The notes beneath the pieces were generated by a model. The model made no database searches. It was not told the origin of the DNA and saw nothing but the letters and a program-made list of their open reading frames with translations. Made by a program: the position numbers and the translations under genes. From the NCBI GenBank assembly GCA_003222195.1, contig QHVB01000024.1:248001-312000 (forward strand): DNA of 64,000 nucleotides. Reading direction: 5' to 3'. Below, one piece after another: positions 38,401-46,548 of this stretch (positions are counted from its first letter, which is position 1; every line of letters starts with the position of its first letter). Source of the DNA: Gemmatimonadota bacterium. Lineage in GTDB: Bacteria; Gemmatimonadota; Gemmatimonadetes; Gemmatimonadales; GWC2-71-9.

Positions 38401-39390
38401 CTAGAGGGTGAGCGTCTCACCGTGCGCGAGCTGGCGATACCCGCTGGGTGGCAATCCGGCCGCGTCCCATGCGGCGCGCGCGCGGATCGGCGGTTCGTCC
38501 ATCGCTTCATCGGTGAGCTTGAAGGTCCCCCAGTGAATCGGCACCAGCATGCGCGCGTTCAGCGCGCGGAACGCAGCGACGGCTTCTTCAGGATTCATGT
38601 GCAGGTAACGCATGAACCAACGCGGCTCATACGCCCCGATCGGCAACAGGGCGACATCGAACGGACCGTACCGCTCGCCGATCGTTCTGAACTCGGGATG
38701 ATAGCCCGTATCACCCGCGAAATACACGCGACGGCCGTTGGCGCCGGAGAGTGAAAAGCCGCACCAGAGCGTGTCGCCGCGGTCGCCGATCCCGCGGCTG
38801 CTGAAATGCTGCGCCGGCGTCGCCGCGATCCGGACCGCCTTGATGCTCGACTCCTGCCACCAATCCAGCTCGACGACCGCGCCGGGAGCACCGCGTTTCT
38901 GGACAAACGAGGCGAGCCCAAGCGGGACGATCCACGTCGCCTGCGGATGCGTCCGTGCCAGACGTCGCACCGTCTGGTCGTCGAGATGATCGTAGTGATT
39001 GTGCGAGAGCAAGACGACGTCCAGCGGCGGCACGTCCTCGAACGCGATCCCCGGCGCCACCCAGCGGCGCGGACCGGCCCACGAGACCGGCGATGCCCGC
39101 TCGCTCCAGATCGGGTCGGTGAGAAGGTTGAGGCCGTTGAGCTGGATGAGCAGGCTCGCGTGTCCCGCCCACGTCACCGTGAGTTGCGACAGCGGTGCCC
39201 GCGGCGGGACAAAATCGGGCGGCACGCGCGTAAACACTGATGGATCGGGATCCTTCGGTCGCGGCCGCGTCGTGCGGTGCACGAGCATCCATTTCAGGAG
39301 ACTGCCGAAACCTGGGACCGCCTGGTCGACCCACGGATTGCGAAACCCGCCGCCGGGCCGGTGATGCGATGGGAGTGGATCGGGGCTCAC
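38401..39390 (-). CDS. metallo-beta-lactamase-fold hydrolase (NAPE-PLD-like)
   Basis: 329 residues of the MBL superfamily with the di-metal motif SHNHYDHLD, the later GDTGYHPEF and the C-terminal HWGTF. The order and the opening TVTWAGHASLLIQ resemble the NAPE-hydrolysing phospholipase D/UlaG-like branch. No signal peptide is seen, so it is probably cytoplasmic. The lipid substrate is inferred from resemblance only. Confidence 0.85.
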   Translation of the reverse strand: MSPDPLPSHHRPGGGFRNPWVDQAVPGFGSLLKWMLVHRTTRPRPKDPDPSVFTRVPPDFVPPRAPLSQLTVTWAGHASLLIQLNGLNLLTDPIWSERASPVSWAGPRRWVAPGIAFEDVPPLDVVLLSHNHYDHLDDQTVRRLARTHPQATWIVPLGLASFVQKRGAPGAVVELDWWQESSIKAVRIAATPAQHFSSRGIGDRGDTLWCGFSLSGANGRRVYFAGDTGYHPEFRTIGERYGPFDVALLPIGAYEPRWFMRYLHMNPEEAVAAFRALNARMLVPIHWGTFKLTDEAMDEPPIRARAAWDAAGLPPSGYRQLAHGETLTL

Positions 39391-39429
39391 GGCCGGGCAA
39401 TATAGCCCGACCGTGAGTCGACGTTTTGC

Positions 39430-40305
39430 CTAGGGATGTAACGTCACGTTGTGCGTCGTCTCGAAGCCCTGGTTCACGGCGACGCTCGAATCGACTGCCG
39501 ACGCGTAGCTGTTGGTCCCAAACGGAGGATCGACGCTGATCATGTAACTGCCGGGCAGCAAATATGCGATCCGATAGTGACCCGCCGCGTCCGTCTTGCC
39601 CGTCGACAGGACAAACCAGTTGGCGGGACCTCCGGTCCAGGCGCTGACCGTCGCGTCCGCCACGGGACCGATGGAGCCTCCGACGCTCGCATCGTGCTGC
39701 ACGGTGCCGGCGATGCTCCCCGTGGCCGCGCGGTTTACGGCGCGCATCGATGCGAAGAAATCGAACGCGCCGTCACCCCGGTTGTTGAACGGGAAGCTCC
39801 GAGCCACGTCGAAGTCGACCACGATGGCGGCGCCGGTGTCCGGAACGTTGATAGGAGCCTCGACGAACGAGCCGTACGACTCGAGCCCGGATCCGTTCCA
39901 CTGCACGACGGCTTGCGATCCGTTCTTGAAACGAATGCCCGCGGAAGAATCGACGTTGAGCGTGACGAGCACGGCCTTGTATTGGTCCGCCGTCACCTGT
40001 CCGATCCCCAGCGAGTCGGTCAGTCCCTGCTGGAGCGTCAGTAAATCGATTTGCCGGTGCGGCGCGGCGACCGTGACCCAGTGCATGCTGTCCGCCGACG
40101 TACCGGTATCCGGGTGCGTCGAGAGCGCGATGCTCACGACGTAGACCTGCACGCTCTGCACCGAGTCAAACGGGAACGGGGCGTCGGTGAGGAAGACCTT
40201 GGCCTTCGCTCCGGCGGTCATGGGGCTGGCTGGGAGGGCTTCGTCCTGATAGCAGGCTGCGGCGATGGTGGCGGCGGCGAACACGGCGAAGCTCAGTCTC
40301 GACAT
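39430..40305 (-). CDS. DUF4382-like exported protein with a carboxypeptidase-regulatory-like domain
   Basis: 291 residues. The start ATG 40305 has GGAGGG 8 nt upstream and a hydrophobic leader ending near AAAC, a possible lipobox. The N-terminal part fits DUF4382 (KVFLTDAPFPFDSVQSVQVY); the C-terminal 90 residues form a Gly/Ala beta-domain typical of carboxypeptidase-regulatory-like folds (GKTDAAGHYRIAYLLPGSY). Probably a surface or periplasmic protein; no enzyme motif. It diverges from the ECF sigma gene. Confidence 0.75.
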   Translation of the reverse strand: MSRLSFAVFAAATIAAACYQDEALPASPMTAGAKAKVFLTDAPFPFDSVQSVQVYVVSIALSTHPDTGTSADSMHWVTVAAPHRQIDLLTLQQGLTDSLGIGQVTADQYKAVLVTLNVDSSAGIRFKNGSQAVVQWNGSGLESYGSFVEAPINVPDTGAAIVVDFDVARSFPFNNRGDGAFDFFASMRAVNRAATGSIAGTVQHDASVGGSIGPVADATVSAWTGGPANWFVLSTGKTDAAGHYRIAYLLPGSYMISVDPPFGTNSYASAVDSSVAVNQGFETTHNVTLHP

Positions 40306-40373
40306 CGCGAGAGCCCTCCGGGGGAGTTGCGCGGACGGCACAGTTGCATTGAATACCCATGAGGCCCCGCGCG

Positions 40374-40409
40374 GCGTCACAGCGGCAGGCGCGGTTACCC
40401 TTGTGACGC
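40374..40409. promoter_or_regulatory. spaced inverted repeat upstream of the ECF sigma gene
   Basis: GCGTCACA (40374-40381) and TGTGACGC (40402-40409) are exact reverse complements separated by 20 nt, ending 13 nt before the sigma ATG. It lies between the divergent DUF4382 and sigma genes, so it could be a regulator site serving both. A GGAAC-like -35 word at 40411 is too close to the start to act on this gene, so the promoter is not assigned. Confidence 0.4.
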
Positions 40410-40422
40410 GGGAACGTACTCG

Positions 40423-40980
40423 ATGGGTATAGAGAAAGTGGAATCAAGCGACGCAGAGCTGGTGCGCCGGATCCGGGCCGGCGACATCGGCGCCTACGGC
40501 GGGCTGGTTTCGCGCTACCGCGATCGCCTGGGCCGTTATGCGATCCACATGATTGGTGATCGCGAGGACGCGGAGGAAGCGCTGCAGGACAGCTTCGTGC
40601 GCGCGTATCGCTCGCTCGCGCGCTGCGACGATCCCGCACGGTTTGGCGCCTGGCTCTATGGAATCCTGGTCAACCGCTGCCGGACGACAGGCGCCCGCGC
40701 CGCACGCCGCCGCCGGATGTTCGTCCGGGACGCGGATGCCCTGCACGGCGCCGCCCACGCCGATCAGAGCGAACGCCTGGAATGGACCGACGCAGTGGAT
40801 CGCGCCCTGGCACGCCTCGCGCCCCAGTACCGCGAGGCGTTCTTGTTGAAGCACGTGGAGGACCTGGAGTACGAGGAAATCGCGGAGGTGACCGGTGCCG
40901 GTGTCTCGGCGCTCAAGATGCGCGTGAAGCGGGCTCGCGAGCAGCTCCAGCGATACCTCAGAGAGGCGGAGCATGTTTGA
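40423..40980 (+). CDS. ECF RNA polymerase sigma factor
   Basis: 185-residue sigma-70 of the ECF type with region 2 (YRDRLGRYAIHMIGDREDAE, EALQDSFVRAYRSL) and region 4 (LAPQYREAFLLKHVEDLEYE, ISVALKMRVKRAREQL-like end). It directs RNA polymerase to stress or envelope promoters. Its last 8 nt overlap the next gene, whose membrane protein is the likely partner. It leads a four-gene operon. Confidence 0.93.
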   Translation: MGIEKVESSDAELVRRIRAGDIGAYGGLVSRYRDRLGRYAIHMIGDREDAEEALQDSFVRAYRSLARCDDPARFGAWLYGILVNRCRTTGARAARRRRMFVRDADALHGAAHADQSERLEWTDAVDRALARLAPQYREAFLLKHVEDLEYEEIAEVTGAGVSALKMRVKRAREQLQRYLREAEHV

Positions 40981-41455
40981 GCAAGAAGACGATATCGTCG
41001 AACGGATGATCCAGCAGCTGCGGCGGCCGGTGGCTGTCGATCCGGCCCTGGATGCGCGCGTGCTGCAGGCGATCACCGCGCCTCGCCCTTCGCAGCGACG
41101 CGTCTGGCCATGGCTCGCCGCAGCGGCGATGCTCGGGGCAGTGATGATTTGGAGGCCCTGGTCGCGAGGTTCTGGTGCCGATCGACCCGATACCCTGCAG
41201 TTTGTGCTCGTCGCACCGCAGGCGAATTCGGTATCGCTGGTCGGTGACTTCAACGACTGGGACCCGAAGCGCTCCCCCATGCGCACGGCCAATGGGATTT
41301 GGGCGGCCGTCGTTCAGCTTGCGCCCGGGCGGTATCGCTACGCATTTCTCGTCAATGGCGTCGAGTGGCGCGCCGATCCCGGCGCGCCGGCAGCGAGAGA
41401 CGACGAGTTTGGGACGCCGAGCTCCGTGGTTACTGTTGGAGGAAGGGGATCATGA
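40973..41455 (+). CDS. membrane protein with E-set/CBM48-like domain, candidate anti-sigma factor
   Basis: 160 residues. The first 40 residues are acidic and helical (DDIVERMIQQLRRP), the usual sigma-binding end. One membrane helix follows (VWPWLAAAAMLGAVMIW), so the rest is outside the cytoplasm. The outer part is a glycogen-binding/E-set domain (VSLVGDFNDWDPK.., RYRYAFLVNGVEW). No zinc-binding anti-sigma motif is seen. The anti-sigma role is inference from its position and layout. Confidence 0.7.
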   Translation: MFEQEDDIVERMIQQLRRPVAVDPALDARVLQAITAPRPSQRRVWPWLAAAAMLGAVMIWRPWSRGSGADRPDTLQFVLVAPQANSVSLVGDFNDWDPKRSPMRTANGIWAAVVQLAPGRYRYAFLVNGVEWRADPGAPAARDDEFGTPSSVVTVGGRGS

Positions 41456-42060
41456 TTCTCGCCGTGCTGCTCATCGCCGTACAGGTCGCCGCCCAGGATC
41501 CGCGACTCGACCGCCTCGATCCCGACACGCGCGCGCAGGTTACGGCCGTGGTGGATTCGGCTCGTCTCGCGGGTCTGCCCGCCGAGCCGCTCATTCAGCG
41601 CGCCCTGGAAGGTGCGACGAAGGGCGCGCCCGGTCCCCGCATCGTGACCGCGGTCCGCAGGCTGTCGGTGGACCTCGGCACAGCACGTGCTGCGCTCGGC
41701 GATGGCGCCTCGGTGCCTGAGCTCGAGGCAGGGGTGGCAGCGTTACGCGCCGGCGCGACCCCACAAGTCCTCGCCAATCTTCACAGCGTGCGTCGCCCGC
41801 CGCTGACGATGGCGCTCTCCGTGCTCGCCGACCTGGTCGCGAGCGGCGTCCCGGCTGACAGCGCCGCCGTGGCCGTACTGGCGCTGGCGCCGAAGGCGCG
41901 CGACGCCGATCTGGTGGAATTCCGGCGCGCCGTGGAGCGCGACATCGCGCTCGGCGCACCGCCGGCTGCCGCAACCTCGATTCGTGTGAATGCCGGCGCC
42001 GACGTGCTCAATGCCGCCGGTCCTCCTCCTCCCGGTCCCGCCCTCCCCCGCCGGCCGTAG
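41452..42060 (+). CDS. exported Ala-rich protein of the ECF operon
   Basis: 202 residues with a short signal peptide (MILAVLLIAVQVAAQ, cleavage near QVAAQ) and GGAGG upstream. The mature part is helical and Ala/Arg-rich without a recognisable domain and ends in a Pro-rich tail. The ATG overlaps the preceding TGA (ATGA). I do not recognise the family. Its place suggests a periplasmic part of the same envelope-signalling operon. Confidence 0.65.
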   Translation: MILAVLLIAVQVAAQDPRLDRLDPDTRAQVTAVVDSARLAGLPAEPLIQRALEGATKGAPGPRIVTAVRRLSVDLGTARAALGDGASVPELEAGVAALRAGATPQVLANLHSVRRPPLTMALSVLADLVASGVPADSAAVAVLALAPKARDADLVEFRRAVERDIALGAPPAAATSIRVNAGADVLNAAGPPPPGPALPRRP

Positions 42061-42072
42061 ATCCGTCGCCTC

Positions 42073-43215
42073 GTGCGGACCCTCGCACTCATCGCATTGG
42101 CGTGCGGGGCCCCCGCCGACGTCCATCGGTTAGTCGCGCAGGTCGCAGCCAACATCGAAGCCGGGATTTCAGACGTCCGCTACGACGGGTTTTTAGCGTC
42201 CGGTGCCGCTTCCGTCTCGCCGACGATACGATGGGAGCACCCCGGAGGCCGGGGCTTGCTGAGCGCACGCGGCACGTATCTGCGATTCGAGAGCGGGCGC
42301 CACAGTCTCGATGGCTCGGCGAACGGTTCCTGGTTCAGGCCGCTGGCTCGGCAATGGCGCGGCGAACTCGGCGTCTCCGCCGGCTCGAGTCAGTACGCCA
42401 ACATCGCGAGCTTCAGTCACAGCGAAGCAGGCGCGCGTCTCCACCTGATGGACGACGAGCGCGGCGGTTGGGTCGGGGCGACCGTCGGACGCTCCATCTT
42501 CAGCGGCGCACCACGACGCGTGATCGTGGTCGCAGCCGGCGTGTGGTTGTTGCGTCGAGACAGGACCATGTTCGTCTCGTTCGACCGCTCATTCGTCGGC
42601 GAGACCGTGTACACCGATGTGCGGTCGTCGGGCCGCTGGCAGAGAGCCGGCATCATGCTCGAGGGGATTGTGGGTGCGCGGATCTGGAGCCGAGGCGGCG
42701 GGCGTGGCGTGTTCGGAGAGGGCAGCGCCACAGTGCCCCTCGGCTCCGACGCCGCCCTCGTCCTGTCTGCAGGCCGTTACCCCACCGATGCCGTCAGTGG
42801 CAGCATCGCGGGCCGATATGTCACCGCGGCGGTGCGCGTCGGCACGATCCGCGTTCGTAAGCCGGACACGCATGGACAACCGAGCGATTCGCCGGTCCGC
42901 CGCAGATCAGATTCAGCGCCCGTCGCTCCGGAGACTCGCCTGGCGATTCAAGTCCGCCGGGATGACGTGCTGCTCACGGTGCACGCCCCCGGGGCGACCG
43001 CAGTCGAGATCAGTGGCGACTTCACCGATTGGCAGCCCGTCCCGTTGAGCAGGAATACCGCAGATGATGAATCCTGGGCCAGAACGTTCCGGATCTCGAG
43101 TGGCATTCACCGCATCAACGTCCGTCGTGACGGAGGAGCCTGGCTGGTGCCCGGAGGTACGAGACGGAGCGCCGACGACTACGACGGAGAAGTCGGGATC
43201 TTCGTCGTCCCTTAA
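42073..43215 (+). CDS. envelope protein: beta-rich domain plus C-terminal E-set/CBM48-like domain
   Basis: 380 residues from GTG 42073. After a possible short leader (RTLALIALACGAP) comes about 230 residues of alternating Gly/aromatic beta-strands (for example GELGVSAGSSQYANIAS) that resemble an outer-membrane barrel. The last 90 residues are an E-set domain with VEISGDFTDWQPV, the same core as in the candidate anti-sigma protein two genes upstream. The stop shares TTAA with the convergent MFS gene. Barrel and function are inference. Confidence 0.65.
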   Translation: MRTLALIALACGAPADVHRLVAQVAANIEAGISDVRYDGFLASGAASVSPTIRWEHPGGRGLLSARGTYLRFESGRHSLDGSANGSWFRPLARQWRGELGVSAGSSQYANIASFSHSEAGARLHLMDDERGGWVGATVGRSIFSGAPRRVIVVAAGVWLLRRDRTMFVSFDRSFVGETVYTDVRSSGRWQRAGIMLEGIVGARIWSRGGGRGVFGEGSATVPLGSDAALVLSAGRYPTDAVSGSIAGRYVTAAVRVGTIRVRKPDTHGQPSDSPVRRRSDSAPVAPETRLAIQVRRDDVLLTVHAPGATAVEISGDFTDWQPVPLSRNTADDESWARTFRISSGIHRINVRRDGGAWLVPGGTRRSADDYDGEVGIFVVP

Positions 43216-44420
43216 CGCGCCCCACCTGCCAACTGGCGGGCCTCGGGACGCCCGCGCAGCACCAGCATTGCCCAGACGCCGATCGCCGGCCCGATCGCCA
43301 GGACACTCATGCTCCAACGCCAGCCGATGGCGCCCGCGACGTTCGGGAGCAAGTAGATCGTCGCGCAGGTGAGGAGGAATCCCAAGCTGGTTTGCAGCGT
43401 CAACGCGGTCCCGACGTAATCGCGCGGAGCCAGCTCGCTCACCGCCGCGGAAAACTGCGCTGAGTCGGCCACGACGGTGATCCCCCAGAGCAGGAGCAAT
43501 GGGAGTAGCGCCGCCAGCGGAGCGCCGAACAGCAATCCGACAGCGACTGCACAGCTGCCCGACACCACCATCGCCGCGCTGGTCACCAACGTGCGGCCGC
43601 AGCGGTCGGCGTACTTTCCGCCGAGCCAGCATCCGATCGCTCCGCTGCCCACGACGGCGAATGTGACCAGGGCGGCGAGCCCGGTGACATCGGCCTGCGC
43701 GCCCCGGCGCGCGTGTTCGCTCGCCGCGACGAACACCGCGATCCATGTCCACATCGCGTACAGCTCCCACATGTGGCCAAGGTATCCGAGGTTGGCGAGC
43801 GCGACGGCGCGGTCTCTGAGGATCCGTGGAGCGGCGGAGAGAGAAAACGGCGGCGAAGGGGCGGCGAACGGTCCATCGTTTGGCACGAGGAGGACCAACA
43901 GTCCGCCCGCCAGCGCGCTGACGGCAGCAATCACGAGCACTATGCGCCAAGCCGTTGGCGAAACCGCCCACCGCACGAGATGCGGACTTGCAGAGCCGAG
44001 TGTGAGCGCCCCCACAAGAATGCCGATCGCCAGCCCTCTTCCTTCTTTAAACCAGCCCGCGGCGATCTTCATACCTGGCGGATAGACGCCAGCGAGCGCG
44101 GCGCCAGTCAGGAGCCGACACCCGATCCCCAGCCTGATGCCGCCCGCTGCCGCGACTCCCAACGTCGCGAGGGCAGCGAGCAGCGCAGAGCCGGCAACGA
44201 GGCGCCGGGCCGAGAGCCGGTCCGCGAGTGTGAAGATCGCGCTTATCAGGGCGCCGGCCACGAACCCCAACTGCACGGAAATCGTGAGCCAGGCACTGCC
44301 TGCGGGCGAGAGCTGCCAAACACGCGCGAGTGTGGGGGCGACGGCGGACGCGCTGAACCACGGGGCCATTGCCAAGAGGTCGGCGATGGCTAGCACTGCC
44401 AACACCCGCCGCGGCTTCAC
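43212..44420 (-). CDS. MFS transporter
   Basis: 402 residues with about 12 membrane helices, opening with VLAVLAIADLLAMAPWFSAS and the loop LADRLSARR between helices 2 and 3. Pro/Gly-rich GVYPPGMKIAAGWF is typical for anion/cyanate-like MFS proteins, but cargo is not identifiable. The GTG start overlaps the nif3-like stop (GTGA). The 3' end shares the TTAA stop palindrome with the ECF operon. Confidence 0.85.
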   Translation of the reverse strand: MKPRRVLAVLAIADLLAMAPWFSASAVAPTLARVWQLSPAGSAWLTISVQLGFVAGALISAIFTLADRLSARRLVAGSALLAALATLGVAAAGGIRLGIGCRLLTGAALAGVYPPGMKIAAGWFKEGRGLAIGILVGALTLGSASPHLVRWAVSPTAWRIVLVIAAVSALAGGLLVLLVPNDGPFAAPSPPFSLSAAPRILRDRAVALANLGYLGHMWELYAMWTWIAVFVAASEHARRGAQADVTGLAALVTFAVVGSGAIGCWLGGKYADRCGRTLVTSAAMVVSGSCAVAVGLLFGAPLAALLPLLLLWGITVVADSAQFSAAVSELAPRDYVGTALTLQTSLGFLLTCATIYLLPNVAGAIGWRWSMSVLAIGPAIGVWAMLVLRGRPEARQLAGGAR

Positions 44421-45172
44421 AAGCCAGTAGGATGATCCAGAAAGCCCCAGGGCAAATCGAACTTCTTGGACACGTGCGCCGCGAGCGCTTTGACACCCAC
44501 AGTCTCCGTGGCGTAATGGCCCGCGTAGAACACGTTGAGCCCCAGCTCTTCAGCGTCGAAGAACGTCCAGTGCTGGCCTTCACCGGTGACGAATGTGTCG
44601 AGTCCGGCGGCAGCCGCCTGCGGGATCAGCGAGCCGCCCGAACCGGTGACGATCCCGACTCGTTGGACGCGCTCTGGTCCGAACGCAAAAAGTCGCGGCG
44701 CGGACCCCAATGTTCTCGTCAACACCCAGGTGAGCTCGTCGCGCGTGCCTCGATACTCGCCCCACACGCCGGCCGGCGCTCCGCGGTATGATCCGAAATC
44801 GCCGCGGACCTTGACGTCGAGCAGTCGGGCCAAGACGTGGTTGTTGCCGACGTCGGGATGACGATCCAGTGGAAGGTGAGCGGCGTAAAGCGCGATGTTG
44901 GCGTGGATGAGACCGGCAACACGACGATAGGCGGGACCCACCAGTGGCCTGAGACCACCCCAGAAAACCCCGTGGTGCACCAAGAGGCAGTCGGCGTGCT
45001 GCTCTGCTGCCTGACGAACAGTGGCCTCGCACAGATCGACGGCTGCAGCCAGACGATTGACCTCGCCTGAGTTGCTGACCTGGAGGCCGTTGAGCGCCTC
45101 GGGGGCGTCAGCGACCTCTTCTGCTATGCGGAGATACTCATCGAGAAAACGGACCAAAGTGTCTAGGCGCAC
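44417..45172 (-). CDS. Nif3-like dinuclear metal centre protein
   Basis: 251 residues of the Nif3/YbgI family, hexameric proteins with a two-metal site and a still-debated hydrolase role. The ligands are visible in DCLLVHHGVFWGG, AHLPLDRHPDVGNN and the C-terminal GEGQHWTFFDAEE and YAGHYATE. GTG 45172 is the start. The 123-bp gap upstream separates it from the bactofilin gene and holds repeats and DnaA-box-like words. Confidence 0.88.
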   Translation of the reverse strand: MRLDTLVRFLDEYLRIAEEVADAPEALNGLQVSNSGEVNRLAAAVDLCEATVRQAAEQHADCLLVHHGVFWGGLRPLVGPAYRRVAGLIHANIALYAAHLPLDRHPDVGNNHVLARLLDVKVRGDFGSYRGAPAGVWGEYRGTRDELTWVLTRTLGSAPRLFAFGPERVQRVGIVTGSGGSLIPQAAAAGLDTFVTGEGQHWTFFDAEELGLNVFYAGHYATETVGVKALAAHVSKKFDLPWGFLDHPTGL

Positions 45173-45295
45173 TTAAGACACCGTAGGCACACTATCGTGG
45201 CAGTTGGCGAACTTTCCACACGGCGTAGTTCCGTAACTGATAGTTACGTAAGAAGTTAGAGAATCCACATCCGGCAAGGCCCGCCGTGTGGATAT
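45173..45295. other. low-GC intergenic gap with nested inverted repeats and DnaA-box-like words
   Basis: About half AT, against roughly two-thirds GC nearby. CCACACGGCG (45216-45225) and CGCCGTGTGG (45282-45291) are perfect 10-bp arms. Inside lies CGTAACT-GAT-AGTTACG (45232-45248). Three words resemble the DnaA box TTATCCACA: CTTTCCACA (45212), GAATCCACA (45261) and, on the minus strand, ATATCCACA (45287-45295, one mismatch). It could be a terminator for the bactofilin operon, the Nif3 promoter, or part of a replication origin. Confidence 0.45.
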
Positions 45296-45721
45296 CTAGG
45301 CACGGGCTAAAGCTTGGCCGCTGCGCTCATTCACCTGCGGGGCCTGACCGGCGTCCTCGCCCATCCTCAGCACGCCGTTCATCTCTCCACCTTCTTGGAT
45401 GAGCAGTTTCTTCGTGTGCACGTCGCCGTGGACGACGCTCGTGGCTTGCAGCTCGACACGCTCCTCGGCGTAGATCGCACCGCGCACGTCGCCGCCGATG
45501 ATGGCTTCGCGGCTGATGACGTCGCCTTCCACTTCCCCGCCCCGTGCGACAAGAACTTGCTTCGCGGCGCGAACCGTGCCGTTCACCGAGCCCTCGATCT
45601 TCACGACGCCATCTGCCGAGATGTCGCCAACGACGCGCATGCCTGCGCCGATGATCGACAGACCGGGAACGCCTTCACGACCTGCGCCGGATCCTGTGGT
45701 TTTTTCCGAAAACACCGCCAT
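45296..45721 (-). CDS. bactofilin
   Basis: 141-residue polymer-forming cytoskeletal protein. The central domain shows the repetitive beta-helix of bactofilins (GDISADGVVKIEGSVNGTV, GEVEGDVISREAIIGGDVRG) with disordered ends. It assembles filaments without nucleotide and often guides cell-wall enzymes. It is the last gene of the parA-parB-M23-bactofilin operon and overlaps the peptidase by one base (TGATG). Confidence 0.93.
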   Translation of the reverse strand: MAVFSEKTTGSGAGREGVPGLSIIGAGMRVVGDISADGVVKIEGSVNGTVRAAKQVLVARGGEVEGDVISREAIIGGDVRGAIYAEERVELQATSVVHGDVHTKKLLIQEGGEMNGVLRMGEDAGQAPQVNERSGQALARA

Positions 45722-46548
45722 CAGCGCGTCTCCTTCACGAGGTCAAGCGGATCGACGGATTTGCCGTCGTGACGAATCTCGAAATGCAGGTGCGGGGCTG
45801 TCGACCGCCCGGAGTTGCCGGACAGACCGATCACTTGTCCGGCCTGAACATCATCACCCTCTACGGCCAACAGCCGTGACGTGTGACCATACATCGTCTC
45901 ATACCCGGACGGATGTCGCAAGAGGACGAACAACCCGTAATCGGGATCGTAGCCGGCGGCCGTGACCGTCCCGCCCCCGGAGGCGCGGATCGGCGTGCCG
46001 ACCGGAACGGCAATATCGATTCCCGGATGGGACTCGTCCACAACGCCTGGGCGGACCTGCCCGCGCGTCACGAAACCCGCGACGTCGAGTGGCCAATGCG
46101 ACGGAATCGACGCCGCGGTCTCGTAGCGATTCGTCACTCCGGGCAGCCCGGCCCGGATCGGGACCGCGCGCATGGCGGACGTCAGATCGGCATTCCGAGC
46201 GACCGACCCGCCCTTGCCCTGCGCGGGAGGCGCTTTGACGCCAAGCATCTGCCGCAGCTCCTGATAATTCGCTTCGGCGCGATTCAACGCGGACGCGAGC
46301 TGCTGCACGCGACTGTTTTCGACGCGCAGCCGCGACACCTCGCGCTCGAGTCCGGGGACCCGGGCCGCGTTGCGGAAGATCGGTCCCGCGAACGCGAAGA
46401 ACAGGACGACAGAGACGGCAATCGCGCCGGCGCCCCACTTCCCCGTCTCGACTGCCCAGCGCGGGAAGCGGTACTGTTTGGATTCAAGATCGCCGTCGGC
46501 GTGGACGACGATCGTGACGCCGCGAGTGCCCCTCTTTCCCTTCTTCAT
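45721..46548 (-). CDS. M23 (LytM-type) peptidase with membrane anchor and coiled coil
   Basis: 275 residues: one N-terminal membrane helix (GAGAIAVSVVLFFAFAGPIF), a coiled coil (about 70-105), then the LytM domain with the zinc ligands in HPGIDIAVP, and HLHFEIRH at the end, all present, so probably active on peptidoglycan cross-links. The bactofilin gene follows directly, a pairing known from bacteria where bactofilin positions LytM enzymes. Confidence 0.9.
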   Translation of the reverse strand: MKKGKRGTRGVTIVVHADGDLESKQYRFPRWAVETGKWGAGAIAVSVVLFFAFAGPIFRNAARVPGLEREVSRLRVENSRVQQLASALNRAEANYQELRQMLGVKAPPAQGKGGSVARNADLTSAMRAVPIRAGLPGVTNRYETAASIPSHWPLDVAGFVTRGQVRPGVVDESHPGIDIAVPVGTPIRASGGGTVTAAGYDPDYGLFVLLRHPSGYETMYGHTSRLLAVEGDDVQAGQVIGLSGNSGRSTAPHLHFEIRHDGKSVDPLDLVKETR

